Source of the DNA: a virus
Reading direction: 5' to 3' (one strand)
Virus record (IMG/VR): IMGVR_UViG_3300028557_000154
Span: 1 to 28,748 of that record
DNA: 28,748 bases
Below the pieces are notes generated by a model. The model searched no databases and had not been told where the DNA came from. It saw only the letters and a program-made list of their open reading frames with translations. The position numbers were made by a program, and so were the translations under genes. Position 1 is the first letter of the stretch. Each line of letters begins with the position of its first letter. This document shows positions 1 through 5,349 of this stretch, one piece after another.

Positions 1-1
1 A

Positions 2-589
2 CTTGTGGTGAAAGAATACCCAACGGCATCTGCTGGCGCCGGGCACTTCCGTCACCTACTGAACGAACTGAAGCTTAAAAAGAACTTCAAGCCTGACATT
101 ATCTACATTGACTATATGAACATCTGCACCTCCAGCCGGATTAAGGCTGGTGCTAATGTGAACTCGTATACTATGGTCAAAGCCATTGCCGAGGAACTTC
201 GAGGCTTGGCGGTAGAGTTCGAGGTTCCAATTGTTACGGCAACTCAGTCTACCAGGTCTGGCTATAGCAACTCCGACGTAGGGCTAGAGGACGTATCGGA
301 GTCGTTTGGTACTGCACACACAGCAGACTTTATGTTTGCGCTCATCACCACCGACGAACTGGCAGGACTTAACCAACTGCTGGTGAAACAACTTAAGAAC
401 CGATTCAGTGACCCGGATCAGTTCAAGCGCTTTGTCGTCGGCATTGATAAATCCAGAATGAGGCTATATGACGTAGAACAAAATGCACAGTCCGATCTAA
501 TTGATACCCCACTGATGGACAACACTGGCTTTGGTACTCGAGATTCCACCGAAAGCAAGTTCAAATCCAAATTTAGCAATTTTTCATAA
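2..589 (+). CDS. 41: Replicative DNA helicase, T4 gp41-like (C-terminal part, cut by window edge)
   Basis: C-terminal RecA-fold part of a DnaB/gp41-family hexameric helicase, which unwinds the fork 5'-3' and works with the phage primase. Visible motifs include the Walker B-type segment DIIYIDYMNICTSSR, then ELRGLAVEFEVPIVTATQ (the sensor-like TATQ of DnaB helicases), SESFGTAHTADFMFAL and the conserved end VKQLKNRFSDP...KRFVVGIDKSRMRLYDVE. The order and wording match T4 gp41 closely as I remember it. The frame is open to the left edge, so the Walker A half lies outside the window and no internal start should be believed. The acidic and polar tail after MRLYDVE is typical of the family. Identification is secure; the start is unknown. 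Confidence 0.95.
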   Translation, partial: LVVKEYPTASAGAGHFRHLLNELKLKKNFKPDIIYIDYMNICTSSRIKAGANVNSYTMVKAIAEELRGLAVEFEVPIVTATQSTRSGYSNSDVGLEDVSESFGTAHTADFMFALITTDELAGLNQLLVKQLKNRFSDPDQFKRFVVGIDKSRMRLYDVEQNAQSDLIDTPLMDNTGFGTRDSTESKFKSKFSNFS

Positions 590-598
590 AGAGAGAAA

Positions 599-793
599 AT
601 GATTAACTATAAGATGTCCAATGTGCGTGATGGCCTGGCTGACGTACTTGAAACTACCACCGGCTTTATTCTGGGGCGACAGCTACCAGTTGAGTCGGCT
701 AGAGCTCGAGTAAGGCACCTAAACTTTGGTGGTGGTTTTGATGGGGCCACACCAAGTTTCTTTGTAAGTAGAGATTCACTTTCGTATAAATAA
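599..793 (+). CDS. Small hypothetical protein
   Basis: 64-residue protein that I do not recognise. It starts at ATG 599, ten bases after the helicase stop, behind a purine-rich GAGAGAAA stretch that is a weak ribosome site. It has an arginine-rich middle (ESARARVRHL) and a glycine-rich segment (NFGGGFDGATPSFF). No membrane segment or cysteine is visible. Its last codons (TCG TAT AAA TAA) overlap a perfect late promoter octamer, so the 3' end carries regulatory sequence as well. A comparable open frame exists on the opposite strand. The + frame is preferred because of its position directly after the helicase and the strand of all neighbours. Confidence 0.6.
   Translation: MINYKMSNVRDGLADVLETTTGFILGRQLPVESARARVRHLNFGGGFDGATPSFFVSRDSLSYK
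785..792 (+). promoter_or_regulatory. T4-type late promoter TATAAATA
   Basis: Exact match to the T4 late octamer TATAAATA, which in T4 is recognised by the gp55 sigma-like factor with the sliding clamp. Transcription would start about six bases downstream, near 798-800, at the base of the structured RNA that begins at 801. There is no gene start for more than 200 bases after it, so its product appears to be an RNA. Confidence 0.65.
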
Positions 794-800
794 AACATTG

Positions 801-912
801 GTGCATGTAAGTGTGACTCAGATCACACTAGTGGCAAGAGCCCGCGTAAGACGGGTATACTGGAATTAACGGGGAAGCTGCAAGGCAGGTGGGGTTCCTC
901 CCGTTCATGCAC
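801..912 (+). ncRNA. Candidate structured RNA, multi-helix, unknown class
   Basis: A gene-free stretch that folds into a closed multi-helix shape. P1 pairs GTGCATG (801-807) with CATGCAC (906-912), 7 bp. P2 is AGTGTGA (810-816) with TCACACT (823-829) and a six-base loop. P3 is GCCCG (840-844) with CGGGT (852-856) and a seven-base loop. P4 is AACGG (868-872) with CCGTT (901-905), extended by GGAA (873-876) with TTCC (895-898). A small hairpin CTGC/GCAG (878-881/885-888) caps P4. A late promoter lies just upstream and an intrinsic terminator follows at 920. I recognise no known RNA family. It could be a free-standing late RNA of about 145 bases or the aptamer of an attenuator. The pairings are seen; the function is inferred. 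Confidence 0.6.
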
Positions 913-919
913 AACTTGA

Positions 920-946
920 GGGAGGGTCTTAGGGCCCTCCCTTTTT
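920..946 (+). terminator. Intrinsic terminator
   Basis: A 9-bp stem GGGAGGGTC (920-928) with GGCCCTCCC (933-941), containing one G-U pair, has a TTAG loop and is followed directly by TTTTT. This is the strongest terminator in the window. It ends the structured RNA and separates it from the promoter cassette at 957. CCTCCC at 897-902 could pair with GGGAGG at 920-925 instead, which would be an antiterminator arrangement. Confidence 0.85.
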
Positions 947-956
947 GCATTTTTCG

Positions 957-1011
957 TTTGACTTTAATTAGAGTCCTGTTAGTATGATAATAGGAAGTGA
1001 AAAGGAAAAAC
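957..1011 (+). promoter_or_regulatory. Early-type promoter cassette, copy 1 (R1)
   Basis: First copy of the recurring promoter module. TTGACT at 958-963 is a good -35. With a 16-base spacer the -10 is TAGTAT (980-985); TATGAT at 983-988 with a 19-base spacer is an alternative. A dyad TCCTGTTA (974-981) / TAATAGGA (988-995), one G-T mismatch, sits across the -10. The module ends with the ribosome site AAAAGGA before ATG 1012. Near-identical copies occur at 1704, 2640, 4991, 5346, 24745 and 28628. Confidence 0.85.
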
Positions 1012-1224
1012 ATGTCTATCACATATGTAGTAGAAACCATGGTTGACGGTCAGAAGGGAATTCCCTTTATCGAGACCAAGCTCTCAGAAGCTATGAAGCT
1101 TGCCAATGCGTTCTGTGACTGTTCGGATGAAGTTGAAATCGTAAAGCTTTTGGGCGGCAAGGAACAAGGCCGAATGCCATTTAATATGTACACGTGCCGC
1201 CCCCATCACGTCGGCTTTCGCTGA
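1012..1224 (+). CDS. Small early protein
   Basis: 70-residue protein that I do not recognise, first gene of the R1 cassette. ATG 1012 is chosen because AAAAGGA of the cassette lies about eight bases upstream; an in-frame ATG at 997 falls on top of that ribosome site. The middle looks like a short helix (KLSEAMKLANAFCDC) followed by a strand (EVEIVKLL). Two cysteines are close together (CDC), with a third and a histidine pair near the end (CRPHH), so metal binding is possible but not shown. The stop TGA overlaps ATG of the deaminase gene (TGATG), so the two are probably translationally coupled. Confidence 0.75.
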   Translation: MSITYVVETMVDGQKGIPFIETKLSEAMKLANAFCDCSDEVEIVKLLGGKEQGRMPFNMYTCRPHHVGFR

Positions 1225-1613
1225 TGGGTGCTAGGCACCAGAAATATCTGGATATGCTTTGTGACGTTGCTGAGACAGTAGAACCGGTAGCTCGACAACG
1301 GATGGCGGCTGCAGTGGTGCTAAAGAACCATGTAATCTCAGTTGGAATTAATAAACGAAAGACCCATCCGGTCCAACAGAAATACAGCAAACATAAAGAG
1401 GCCATTTGGCTTCACGCAGAGATTGATGCAATCATCGGAGCTCTGCGGCACATCAGCCCAGAGGAACTTAGTCAATGCACTATGTACGTGGCTCGAGTTA
1501 AACGCCCAGACGATAACCCTAATGTTTTTGTCGAAGGCTTGGCTAAGCCCTGCGAAGGGTGTCAACATGCTTTGGAACAATTTGGAATTAAGAAAGTGTA
1601 CTACACGAAATGA
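1224..1613 (+). CDS. Cytidine/dCMP deaminase-fold protein
   Basis: 129-residue zinc-dependent deaminase-fold protein. The catalytic signature is LHAEIDAI (His64, Glu66) followed by KPCEGCQ (Cys110, Cys113), the HAE...PCxxC pattern of the CDA/dCMP deaminase superfamily. The protein is shorter than T4 Cd and lacks visible allosteric elements, so the exact substrate (dCMP, cytidine or another) is open. A role in deoxypyrimidine supply fits with nrdA, nrdB and the glutaredoxin in the window. ATG 1224 overlaps the previous stop; an upstream in-frame start at 1194 would add residues encoded inside the upstream gene and is not needed. The stop overlaps the start of the next small gene (ATGA). Confidence 0.85.
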   Translation: MGARHQKYLDMLCDVAETVEPVARQRMAAAVVLKNHVISVGINKRKTHPVQQKYSKHKEAIWLHAEIDAIIGALRHISPEELSQCTMYVARVKRPDDNPNVFVEGLAKPCEGCQHALEQFGIKKVYYTK

Positions 1614-1708
1614 AACGAAATAGATATAGCAGTTACGTCATTCTTGCCGCCGCAGGATCGCTTGTGTTTTTGGGCATGATTCTGCAATTAATCTCACAAA
1701 TCTTTTGA
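1610..1708 (+). CDS. Tiny single-pass membrane peptide
   Basis: 32-residue peptide starting at ATG 1610, overlapping the deaminase stop as ATGA. A basic N-terminus (MKRNR) precedes one hydrophobic segment (YVILAAAGSLVFLGMILQLI), which fits a small inner-membrane protein with the N-terminus inside. Its stop TGA (1706-1708) is part of the -35 TTGACT of the next promoter cassette, so gene end and promoter are fused. No separate ribosome site is apparent and translation would rely on coupling. The coding call rests on overlap and hydropathy only; function is unknown. Confidence 0.5.
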   Translation: MKRNRYSSYVILAAAGSLVFLGMILQLISQIF

Positions 1709-1760
1709 CTTTAATTAGAGTCCTGTTACTATGATAATAGGAAGTGAAAAGGAATACATT
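1704..1760 (+). promoter_or_regulatory. Early-type promoter cassette, copy 2 (R2)
   Basis: TTGACT at 1705-1710, dyad at 1721-1742 with loop ACTATGA-type spacing, and ribosome site AAAAGGA. Identical to R1 through the dyad except for C instead of G at the first loop base. The sequence stays matched to copy R7 beyond the start codon, into codon 8 of the downstream gene. Confidence 0.85.
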
Positions 1761-1880
1761 ATGAACTACGAACTGACTGATGAATGGCTCCAAGGGAGCT
1801 GTATATACGGTAGTGAAAGAGAATGGCAAAGCCAGCTGGCTTTGGCTTTCGTAGAATTTGTAAACATATTCAAGAGGTGA
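1761..1880 (+). CDS. 39-residue early peptide, N-terminus shared with gene at 28692
   Basis: Short frame starting at ATG 1761 with a well-placed AAAAGGA. It begins MNYELTDE, the same eight residues as the gene starting at 28692, and then diverges completely to a tryptophan-containing, mostly helical tail (EWQSQLALAFVEFVNIF). The start is well supported by the promoter cassette and ribosome site. The short length suggests a recombinant remnant in which a cassette plus the first eight codons was joined to unrelated sequence, but a genuine small early protein is equally possible. Confidence 0.6.
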   Translation: MNYELTDEWLQGSCIYGSEREWQSQLALAFVEFVNIFKR

Positions 1881-1887
1881 TGTAACG

Positions 1888-2079
1888 ATGAGTAAAAAAG
1901 TGATCAAAAAGCAATACACAGAAGAATACGTCGAGGCAACCAGACAAAACCTGCGTAGGCTTCAACATTGGTTCGATGGCTTTGAGGCTGCCGGTGGCAA
2001 CATTCCTCAGTGCTTGCAAGGGCTATGTTCATTAAACGCAGCTATCAGAATCCTACAAGATTACAAGGTGATTAAATAG
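1888..2079 (+). CDS. Small hypothetical protein
   Basis: 63-residue, lysine- and arginine-rich protein that I do not recognise. ATG 1888 has AGAGGTGAT about eight bases upstream, overlapping the end of the previous frame. The sequence is predicted mostly helical (EEYVEATRQNLRRLQHWFDGFEAAGG, then CLQGLCSLNAAIRILQDYK). It lies in the R2 transcription unit with the genes at 2082 and 2273, spaced by only two bases from the next. Size and position suggest an early host-takeover or accessory protein, which is inference from context. Confidence 0.7.
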   Translation: MSKKVIKKQYTEEYVEATRQNLRRLQHWFDGFEAAGGNIPQCLQGLCSLNAAIRILQDYKVIK

Positions 2080-2081
2080 CA

Positions 2082-2273
2082 ATGTATGAAGTAATGGTAT
2101 ATGAGACCCCCAAGGGCTACCAAGTGGATGTGGGCTGGGGCTCCTATGAGTTCTGTCGATCACGCTTAAGCCCAGCACCCGCAGTAGAGCTGCTTACATT
2201 CTGGCCAGACAATGTCAAGGATAGAGCTATGGAGGCGCTGGAGATCGGGCGTGCTAATGGGTTGCCTCTGTAA
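2082..2273 (+). CDS. Small hypothetical protein
   Basis: 63-residue protein that I do not recognise, starting two bases after the previous stop with no strong ribosome site of its own. It reads as beta strands at the N-terminus (MYEVMVYETPKGYQVDVGWG) followed by helix (DRAMEALEIGRANG). One cysteine and several aromatic residues are present, with no membrane segment. Its stop TAA shares the A with ATG of the next gene (TAATG), so translation is likely coupled across this R2 unit. Confidence 0.7.
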   Translation: MYEVMVYETPKGYQVDVGWGSYEFCRSRLSPAPAVELLTFWPDNVKDRAMEALEIGRANGLPL

Positions 2274-2632
2274 TGCACCTAGCACCGATATTTGTAAGCA
2301 CCATCAACCATGGTAAAATCAAACGAAAACTCGCTGCACCACAGCAACGAGCACTAGCCGAACACGAGGCTTGGCTACGTAAACGTGGGCTTCATAGTGA
2401 GCAAATCAATGAACGCAAGCCAAAGAAGCAAACTACCAAGGAAAGTACTTCTTCGTATGATCCTCGGTGCAACGTGCCAATGTCCAATCTAGTAGGCAAT
2501 GGCTTCAAGAAAGATGAAAACAGATACACAGGTACTTTGATTAAGGGCATTGCAACCATGCACAAGTCCAATGCAGTTCCGGTTATTGACAAGAACCAGA
2601 TGGAAGAAATCTCTCGTATGCGCCGAGGATAA
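2273..2632 (+). CDS. Conserved phage protein of unknown function
   Basis: 119-residue basic protein. The C-terminal part (YTGTLIKGIATMHKSNAVPV followed by EEISRMRR) is a combination I recall from uncharacterised proteins of many tailed phages; the family has no function known to me. The N-terminal half (ALAEHEAWLRKRGLHSEQINERKPKKQ) is charged and probably helical or disordered. The start overlaps the upstream stop (TAATG). It is the last gene of the R2 unit; the next cassette follows eight bases after its stop. Confidence 0.8.
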   Translation: MHLAPIFVSTINHGKIKRKLAAPQQRALAEHEAWLRKRGLHSEQINERKPKKQTTKESTSSYDPRCNVPMSNLVGNGFKKDENRYTGTLIKGIATMHKSNAVPVIDKNQMEEISRMRRG

Positions 2633-2639
2633 AATGCCG

Positions 2640-2694
2640 TTTGACTTTAATTAGAGTCCTGTTAGTATGATAATAGGAAATGACAGAGGAAACC
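2640..2694 (+). promoter_or_regulatory. Early-type promoter cassette, copy 3 (R3)
   Basis: TTGACT at 2641-2646 and dyad at 2657-2678, as in the other copies. It differs after the dyad: the usual GAAGTGAAAAGGA is replaced by a stretch with AGAGGAAA as ribosome site, ending at ATG 2695. Conservation therefore stops at the right arm of the dyad, which marks the dyad as the functional edge. Confidence 0.8.
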
Positions 2695-2949
2695 ATGCCT
2701 ACACTTTTTAATGACAACGAACAACGTGCCAAGTCGGTTTTGGCTCGCTTTAATGCCCTGCCCGAATGGTACAAGACCAAAGATGCGGAATGGGCTCGAC
2801 GTGTTCCAAGCAATATCGATGCAGCCTTGGTAAAAAACCGCACTGGTAGAATCAAGGAGGCCGAACTCGACCTGCGCGACATTGACAACCAAGTTGACTT
2901 TGTCGAGTTCAAGATCGAAGATGCCGCTTCAGATTTGGATTGGTGCTAA
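2695..2949 (+). CDS. Small early protein with C-terminal coiled coil
   Basis: 84-residue protein that I do not recognise. ATG 2695 is preferred over the in-frame ATG 2680, because AGAGGAAA lies just before 2695 whereas 2680 abuts the promoter dyad and has no usable ribosome site. The N-terminal half is helical and basic; the C-terminal half (GRIKEAELDLRDIDNQVDFVEFKIEDAASDL) has heptad-like spacing and acidic charge, consistent with a coiled coil. It ends DWC. The stop overlaps ATG of the next gene (TAATG). Confidence 0.75.
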   Translation: MPTLFNDNEQRAKSVLARFNALPEWYKTKDAEWARRVPSNIDAALVKNRTGRIKEAELDLRDIDNQVDFVEFKIEDAASDLDWC

Positions 2950-3401
2950 TGTACTACATTGATCGGAGCCGCCGCTATGTCGGTCTTACTCCGGGTAGCA
3001 TTCTTTCTATCGAAGAACAATACGGCGCTACCTATATGGGCGAGTTTTGCTTGAAGCGGAATAATACCTGGACCGAGGCGGTTGATATTTTCTACCAGCC
3101 AAATCCGAATACGGAGCTTGGGCATACAAATTACTTTGGCATTTTTAACCGAGGCGACTCTACTTACATCACAGAAGGCTCTAGTGCTTTCAGTGAAGGG
3201 CTAATAGGTGCCGTGTGTGAGCCCGATGAAGATGGCAAGATCGAAGTGCTTGTGTCACGAGATCGGCATGATTACGTAACTATGAAGGGCGCTATGATCG
3301 ATGGCGGCCGCGACTATACTAAATCAAACGGTTGTAAACTAATCAAGGTGTCGGTTGACGGCCCTGACTTTGTGTTTACTGAGTTCAAATCCAATCTCTG
3401 A
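2949..3401 (+). CDS. Hypothetical protein
   Basis: 150-residue protein that I do not recognise. ATG 2949 overlaps the previous stop, pointing to coupled translation in the R3 unit. The composition is rich in glycine, aromatic and beta-forming residues (TPGSILSIEEQYGATYMGEFCLKR; TNYFGIFNRGDSTYI), suggesting a compact beta protein. No motif of a known enzyme is visible. A late-promoter-like GATAAATA (3400-3407) overlaps its stop codon, so the end of this gene marks a transcription boundary. Confidence 0.75.
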   Translation: MYYIDRSRRYVGLTPGSILSIEEQYGATYMGEFCLKRNNTWTEAVDIFYQPNPNTELGHTNYFGIFNRGDSTYITEGSSAFSEGLIGAVCEPDEDGKIEVLVSRDRHDYVTMKGAMIDGGRDYTKSNGCKLIKVSVDGPDFVFTEFKSNL

Positions 3402-3407
3402 TAAATA
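3400..3407 (+). promoter_or_regulatory. Late-promoter-like GATAAATA
   Basis: Seven of eight bases match TATAAATA, at the end of the upstream gene and 43 bases before the small frame at 3450. The first position is the mismatch. It would drive the gene at 3467 and the larger protein at 3711. Confidence 0.4.
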
Positions 3408-3449
3408 CTTGTGCTACTCCCAGCATCATTAAAAGGAAACTACTTCACT

Positions 3450-3467
3450 ATGTTCGAGCTAATCTAA
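3450..3467 (+). CDS. Five-codon minicistron MFELI
   Basis: ATG TTC GAG CTA ATC TAA, preceded by AAAAGGA with a rather long gap of about 12 bases. Its stop TAA overlaps ATG 3467 of the next gene (TAATG). It looks like a leader minicistron that feeds ribosomes to the next start, which has no ribosome site of its own. It is short enough to arise by chance; the stop-start overlap and upstream AAAAGGA are the only support. Confidence 0.3.
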   Translation: MFELI

Positions 3468-3625
3468 TGCAAGGTTCATACAATCGAGTAAACTCATTTG
3501 GTTCAAAGAAGAACCGTGACTATGAGGACCGCCGAGATGATTGGTCCACTGGAAAAAAGGCTCAGAATAAGAATAACTGGAAGTCGAACAGAGAAGACAA
3601 ATGGAAAGCCGCTCTAGAGGATTAA
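3467..3625 (+). CDS. Small charged protein
   Basis: 52-residue, highly charged and lysine/arginine/aspartate-rich protein (KKNRDYEDRRDDWSTGKKAQNKNNW). Start ATG 3467 overlaps the stop of the five-codon minicistron. No hydrophobic core is visible, so it may be disordered or bind nucleic acid. I do not recognise it. Frame integrity, strand and the late-type promoter upstream support it moderately. Confidence 0.55.
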   Translation: MQGSYNRVNSFGSKKNRDYEDRRDDWSTGKKAQNKNNWKSNREDKWKAALED

Positions 3626-3638
3626 CTGACTGGTTGGT

Positions 3639-3710
3639 ATGTGGAGTTGGATTGCTCAGCCGTATCCCTACGATGAGTGTAACATTGTAAGCTATCGAGA
3701 GGTAAGGTAA
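3639..3710 (+). CDS. Possible 23-residue peptide
   Basis: ATG 3639 to TAA 3710, ending directly before ATG 3711 in the same frame. The peptide begins MWSWIAQPYPYDE and is rich in aromatic residues. There is no clear ribosome site. It could be a tiny phage peptide, or an N-terminal piece separated from the next gene by a stop codon. Confidence 0.3.
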   Translation: MWSWIAQPYPYDECNIVSYREVR

Positions 3711-4637
3711 ATGCTCACGTATAAAGACTTCGCGTATGAAGTAAAATCAGAGGAATTGAGTGAAGAAGCCGCTACTGGGTTGGCGGCAAAAGCAGCAAAG
3801 TCTGGCGTATCATTATCAGTACTAAAAAAGGTCTACAATCGCGGTATGGCTGCATGGAACTCTGGGCATCGACCTGGTACTACGCCACAGCAATGGGGTA
3901 TGGCTCGTGTCAACTCCTACATTACCAAAGGCAAAGGAACATACCACGGAGCCGATAAAGATTTACGAGAAGCCACTGCAAGGGATGCAGCATCTGGATT
4001 GCCGAAAAAATACGTAGCGGGCGTGTCAACTGCAACCGCAAAAGCTCGAGCTGCACATTTTAGAAAAGCCGACAAACTGTCTGACCGAGACCCAGCGGCT
4101 TATAAGCCTGCTCCTGGTGATGCAACAAGTAAAACTAAGGAATCAGTTCACACCAAGAAGGCTCGAAAGATGTTTGGTGAAGCAAAAGATTCCCGAGAGT
4201 ATGGCTATGAGGGTGAGATGGCAATGTCTCAACTTAAAGCCATTATGCAGCACGCAAAGAGACTACACGATCTTCTAGAACCAGACACCGATTTGCCTGA
4301 GTGGGTCCAATCAAAGATAACCCTTGCCTATGACTACATTCAAACTGCGGCGGATTATATGTCGACAGAGTTAGATGAAATTGCCGAAGCCACATACAAA
4401 GGCAAGACAGTTAAACTAAACAAGCCTATGGCAGGCGATGTTAAGAAGTCAAAGGTCTTTGTCGACCCAGACGGCGACGGCAAGGCACAGAAAGTTAACT
4501 TCGGTGACAAGAATCTGAGCATCAAAAAGCACATTCCGGATCGTAAGAAGTCATACTGCGCTCGCTCTAGTGGGCAGGGCAACCTCACGGATAAGACGTC
4601 GGCAAACTATTGGAGCCGTAAAGCTTGGGATTGCTAA
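3711..4637 (+). CDS. Multi-domain phage protein built from shuffled small domains
   Basis: 308-residue late-type protein. Residues about 25-75 carry the KSGVSLSVLKKVYNRGMAAW...RVNSY motif, a small domain seen in many phage and giant-virus proteins of unknown function; a related copy ends the protein at 10436. Residues about 98-145 have a KKYVAGVSTATAKARAAHF segment, another recurrent phage module. Residues about 165-225 form a helical unit (EMAMSQLKAIMQHAKRLHDL, EWVQSKITLAYDYIQTAADYM). The C-terminal 75 residues (KGKTVKLNKPM, KVNFGDKNLSIKK, then DRKKSYCARSSG and YWSRKAWDC) form a fourth module common in phage proteins. The role is unknown; a virion or head-assembly role is a guess. The ribosome site is GAGAGG. 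Confidence 0.8.
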   Translation: MLTYKDFAYEVKSEELSEEAATGLAAKAAKSGVSLSVLKKVYNRGMAAWNSGHRPGTTPQQWGMARVNSYITKGKGTYHGADKDLREATARDAASGLPKKYVAGVSTATAKARAAHFRKADKLSDRDPAAYKPAPGDATSKTKESVHTKKARKMFGEAKDSREYGYEGEMAMSQLKAIMQHAKRLHDLLEPDTDLPEWVQSKITLAYDYIQTAADYMSTELDEIAEATYKGKTVKLNKPMAGDVKKSKVFVDPDGDGKAQKVNFGDKNLSIKKHIPDRKKSYCARSSGQGNLTDKTSANYWSRKAWDC

Positions 4638-4678
4638 GGTCAAGTCAGGATACTTCTCTCAACAAATAGAACTATATT

Positions 4679-4984
4679 ATGTCAATACTACGGTTTGAAG
4701 AATCAATTGAAGCCTCGTGGGGGACCCCAGTCGAGGTTGAACGCAGGCGCCGCATACGAGTGGCGGTCTGGGCTTGGGCATATGAGGTAAAGAGTTCTCC
4801 ACTTGTGGATGATGCTACCTATGACCAAGAGGCTCTGCTCATAGACCCAAGCATTGATACTGGTAATGCAGAGATGGACACTTTCTTTCGAGAGAAGTTT
4901 GCACCACATACTGGGCAATGGGTCTTTCAACATCCAAACAAAGACGGGCTTGAAAGATACTTTCAGCTCTGGGCAAAGCCGTAA
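4679..4984 (+). CDS. Conserved small phage protein
   Basis: 101-residue protein. The pattern RIRVAVWAWAYEVKSSPLVD-DATYD, then DPSIDTGNAEMDTFFRE, TGQWV and HPN recurs in uncharacterised proteins of diverse phages. The first part resembles the small N-terminal helical domain of bacterial NAD-dependent DNA ligase (Y-x-V-x(4)-PxxxDxxYD), which is a suggestive likeness only. ATG 4679 follows a short AT-rich gap with no strong ribosome site. A promoter cassette begins seven bases after its stop. Confidence 0.7.
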   Translation: MSILRFEESIEASWGTPVEVERRRRIRVAVWAWAYEVKSSPLVDDATYDQEALLIDPSIDTGNAEMDTFFREKFAPHTGQWVFQHPNKDGLERYFQLWAKP

Positions 4985-4990
4985 AAAACG

Positions 4991-5046
4991 TTTGACTTTA
5001 ATTAGAGTCCTGTTACTATGATAATAGGAAGTGAAAAGGAATACCA
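4991..5046 (+). promoter_or_regulatory. Early-type promoter cassette, copy 4 (R4)
   Basis: TTGACT at 4992-4997, dyad at 5008-5029 with C at the variable loop base, AAAAGGA ribosome site, then ATG 5047. Identical to R5 from the -35 to the start codon. Confidence 0.85.
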
Positions 5047-5349
5047 ATGTCGTTTGCGGCGATTAATCTCTCGGATGATCTTGCAGGATGTTTCAATGAG
5101 AAGGAATATGGGCGGCCGTTCGAATACAAAAAGAATCCAGACATGGTTCTTTACCCAGACCTTCGGACAGGGCGTAACGCCGTCTATCCTCACTTGATCT
5201 TTGTAGGGCCCAGAGGTGATCAAGTTCGTATGGCACTGGTAAAAAAGACCGTGGCGTATGTTGTGGTCGACGAAGTTGACGGCGACCGTGTCATCATTGA
5301 AAAATGGAACATCAAGAATAATCGCACATATCGCAAAAATAACGATTGA
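5047..5349 (+). CDS. Small early protein
   Basis: 100-residue protein that I do not recognise, sole gene of the R4 cassette. ATG 5047 has AAAAGGA about eight bases upstream. Predicted largely beta (YPHLIFVGPRG, VRMALVKKTVAYVVVDEVDGDRVIIEKW), with a basic C-terminus. Its stop TGA (5347-5349) is built from the TTGACT of the next cassette R5, so the frame appears to have been fitted exactly to the promoter module. Confidence 0.75.
   Translation: MSFAAINLSDDLAGCFNEKEYGRPFEYKKNPDMVLYPDLRTGRNAVYPHLIFVGPRGDQVRMALVKKTVAYVVVDEVDGDRVIIEKWNIKNNRTYRKNND

Noticed and set aside
801-912. Possible tRNA in the structured region
   Set aside because: The 7-bp outer stem and a 5-bp/seven-base-loop arm look tRNA-like. 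However, the RNA is about 112 bases long, the loop lacks U33, the second arm has 7 bp, no TTCRA T-loop pairs properly, and no CCA or discriminator pattern follows.
2680-2694. ATG 2680 as start of the R3 gene
   Set aside because: It directly abuts the promoter dyad and has no usable ribosome site, while ATG 2695 follows AGAGGAAA.
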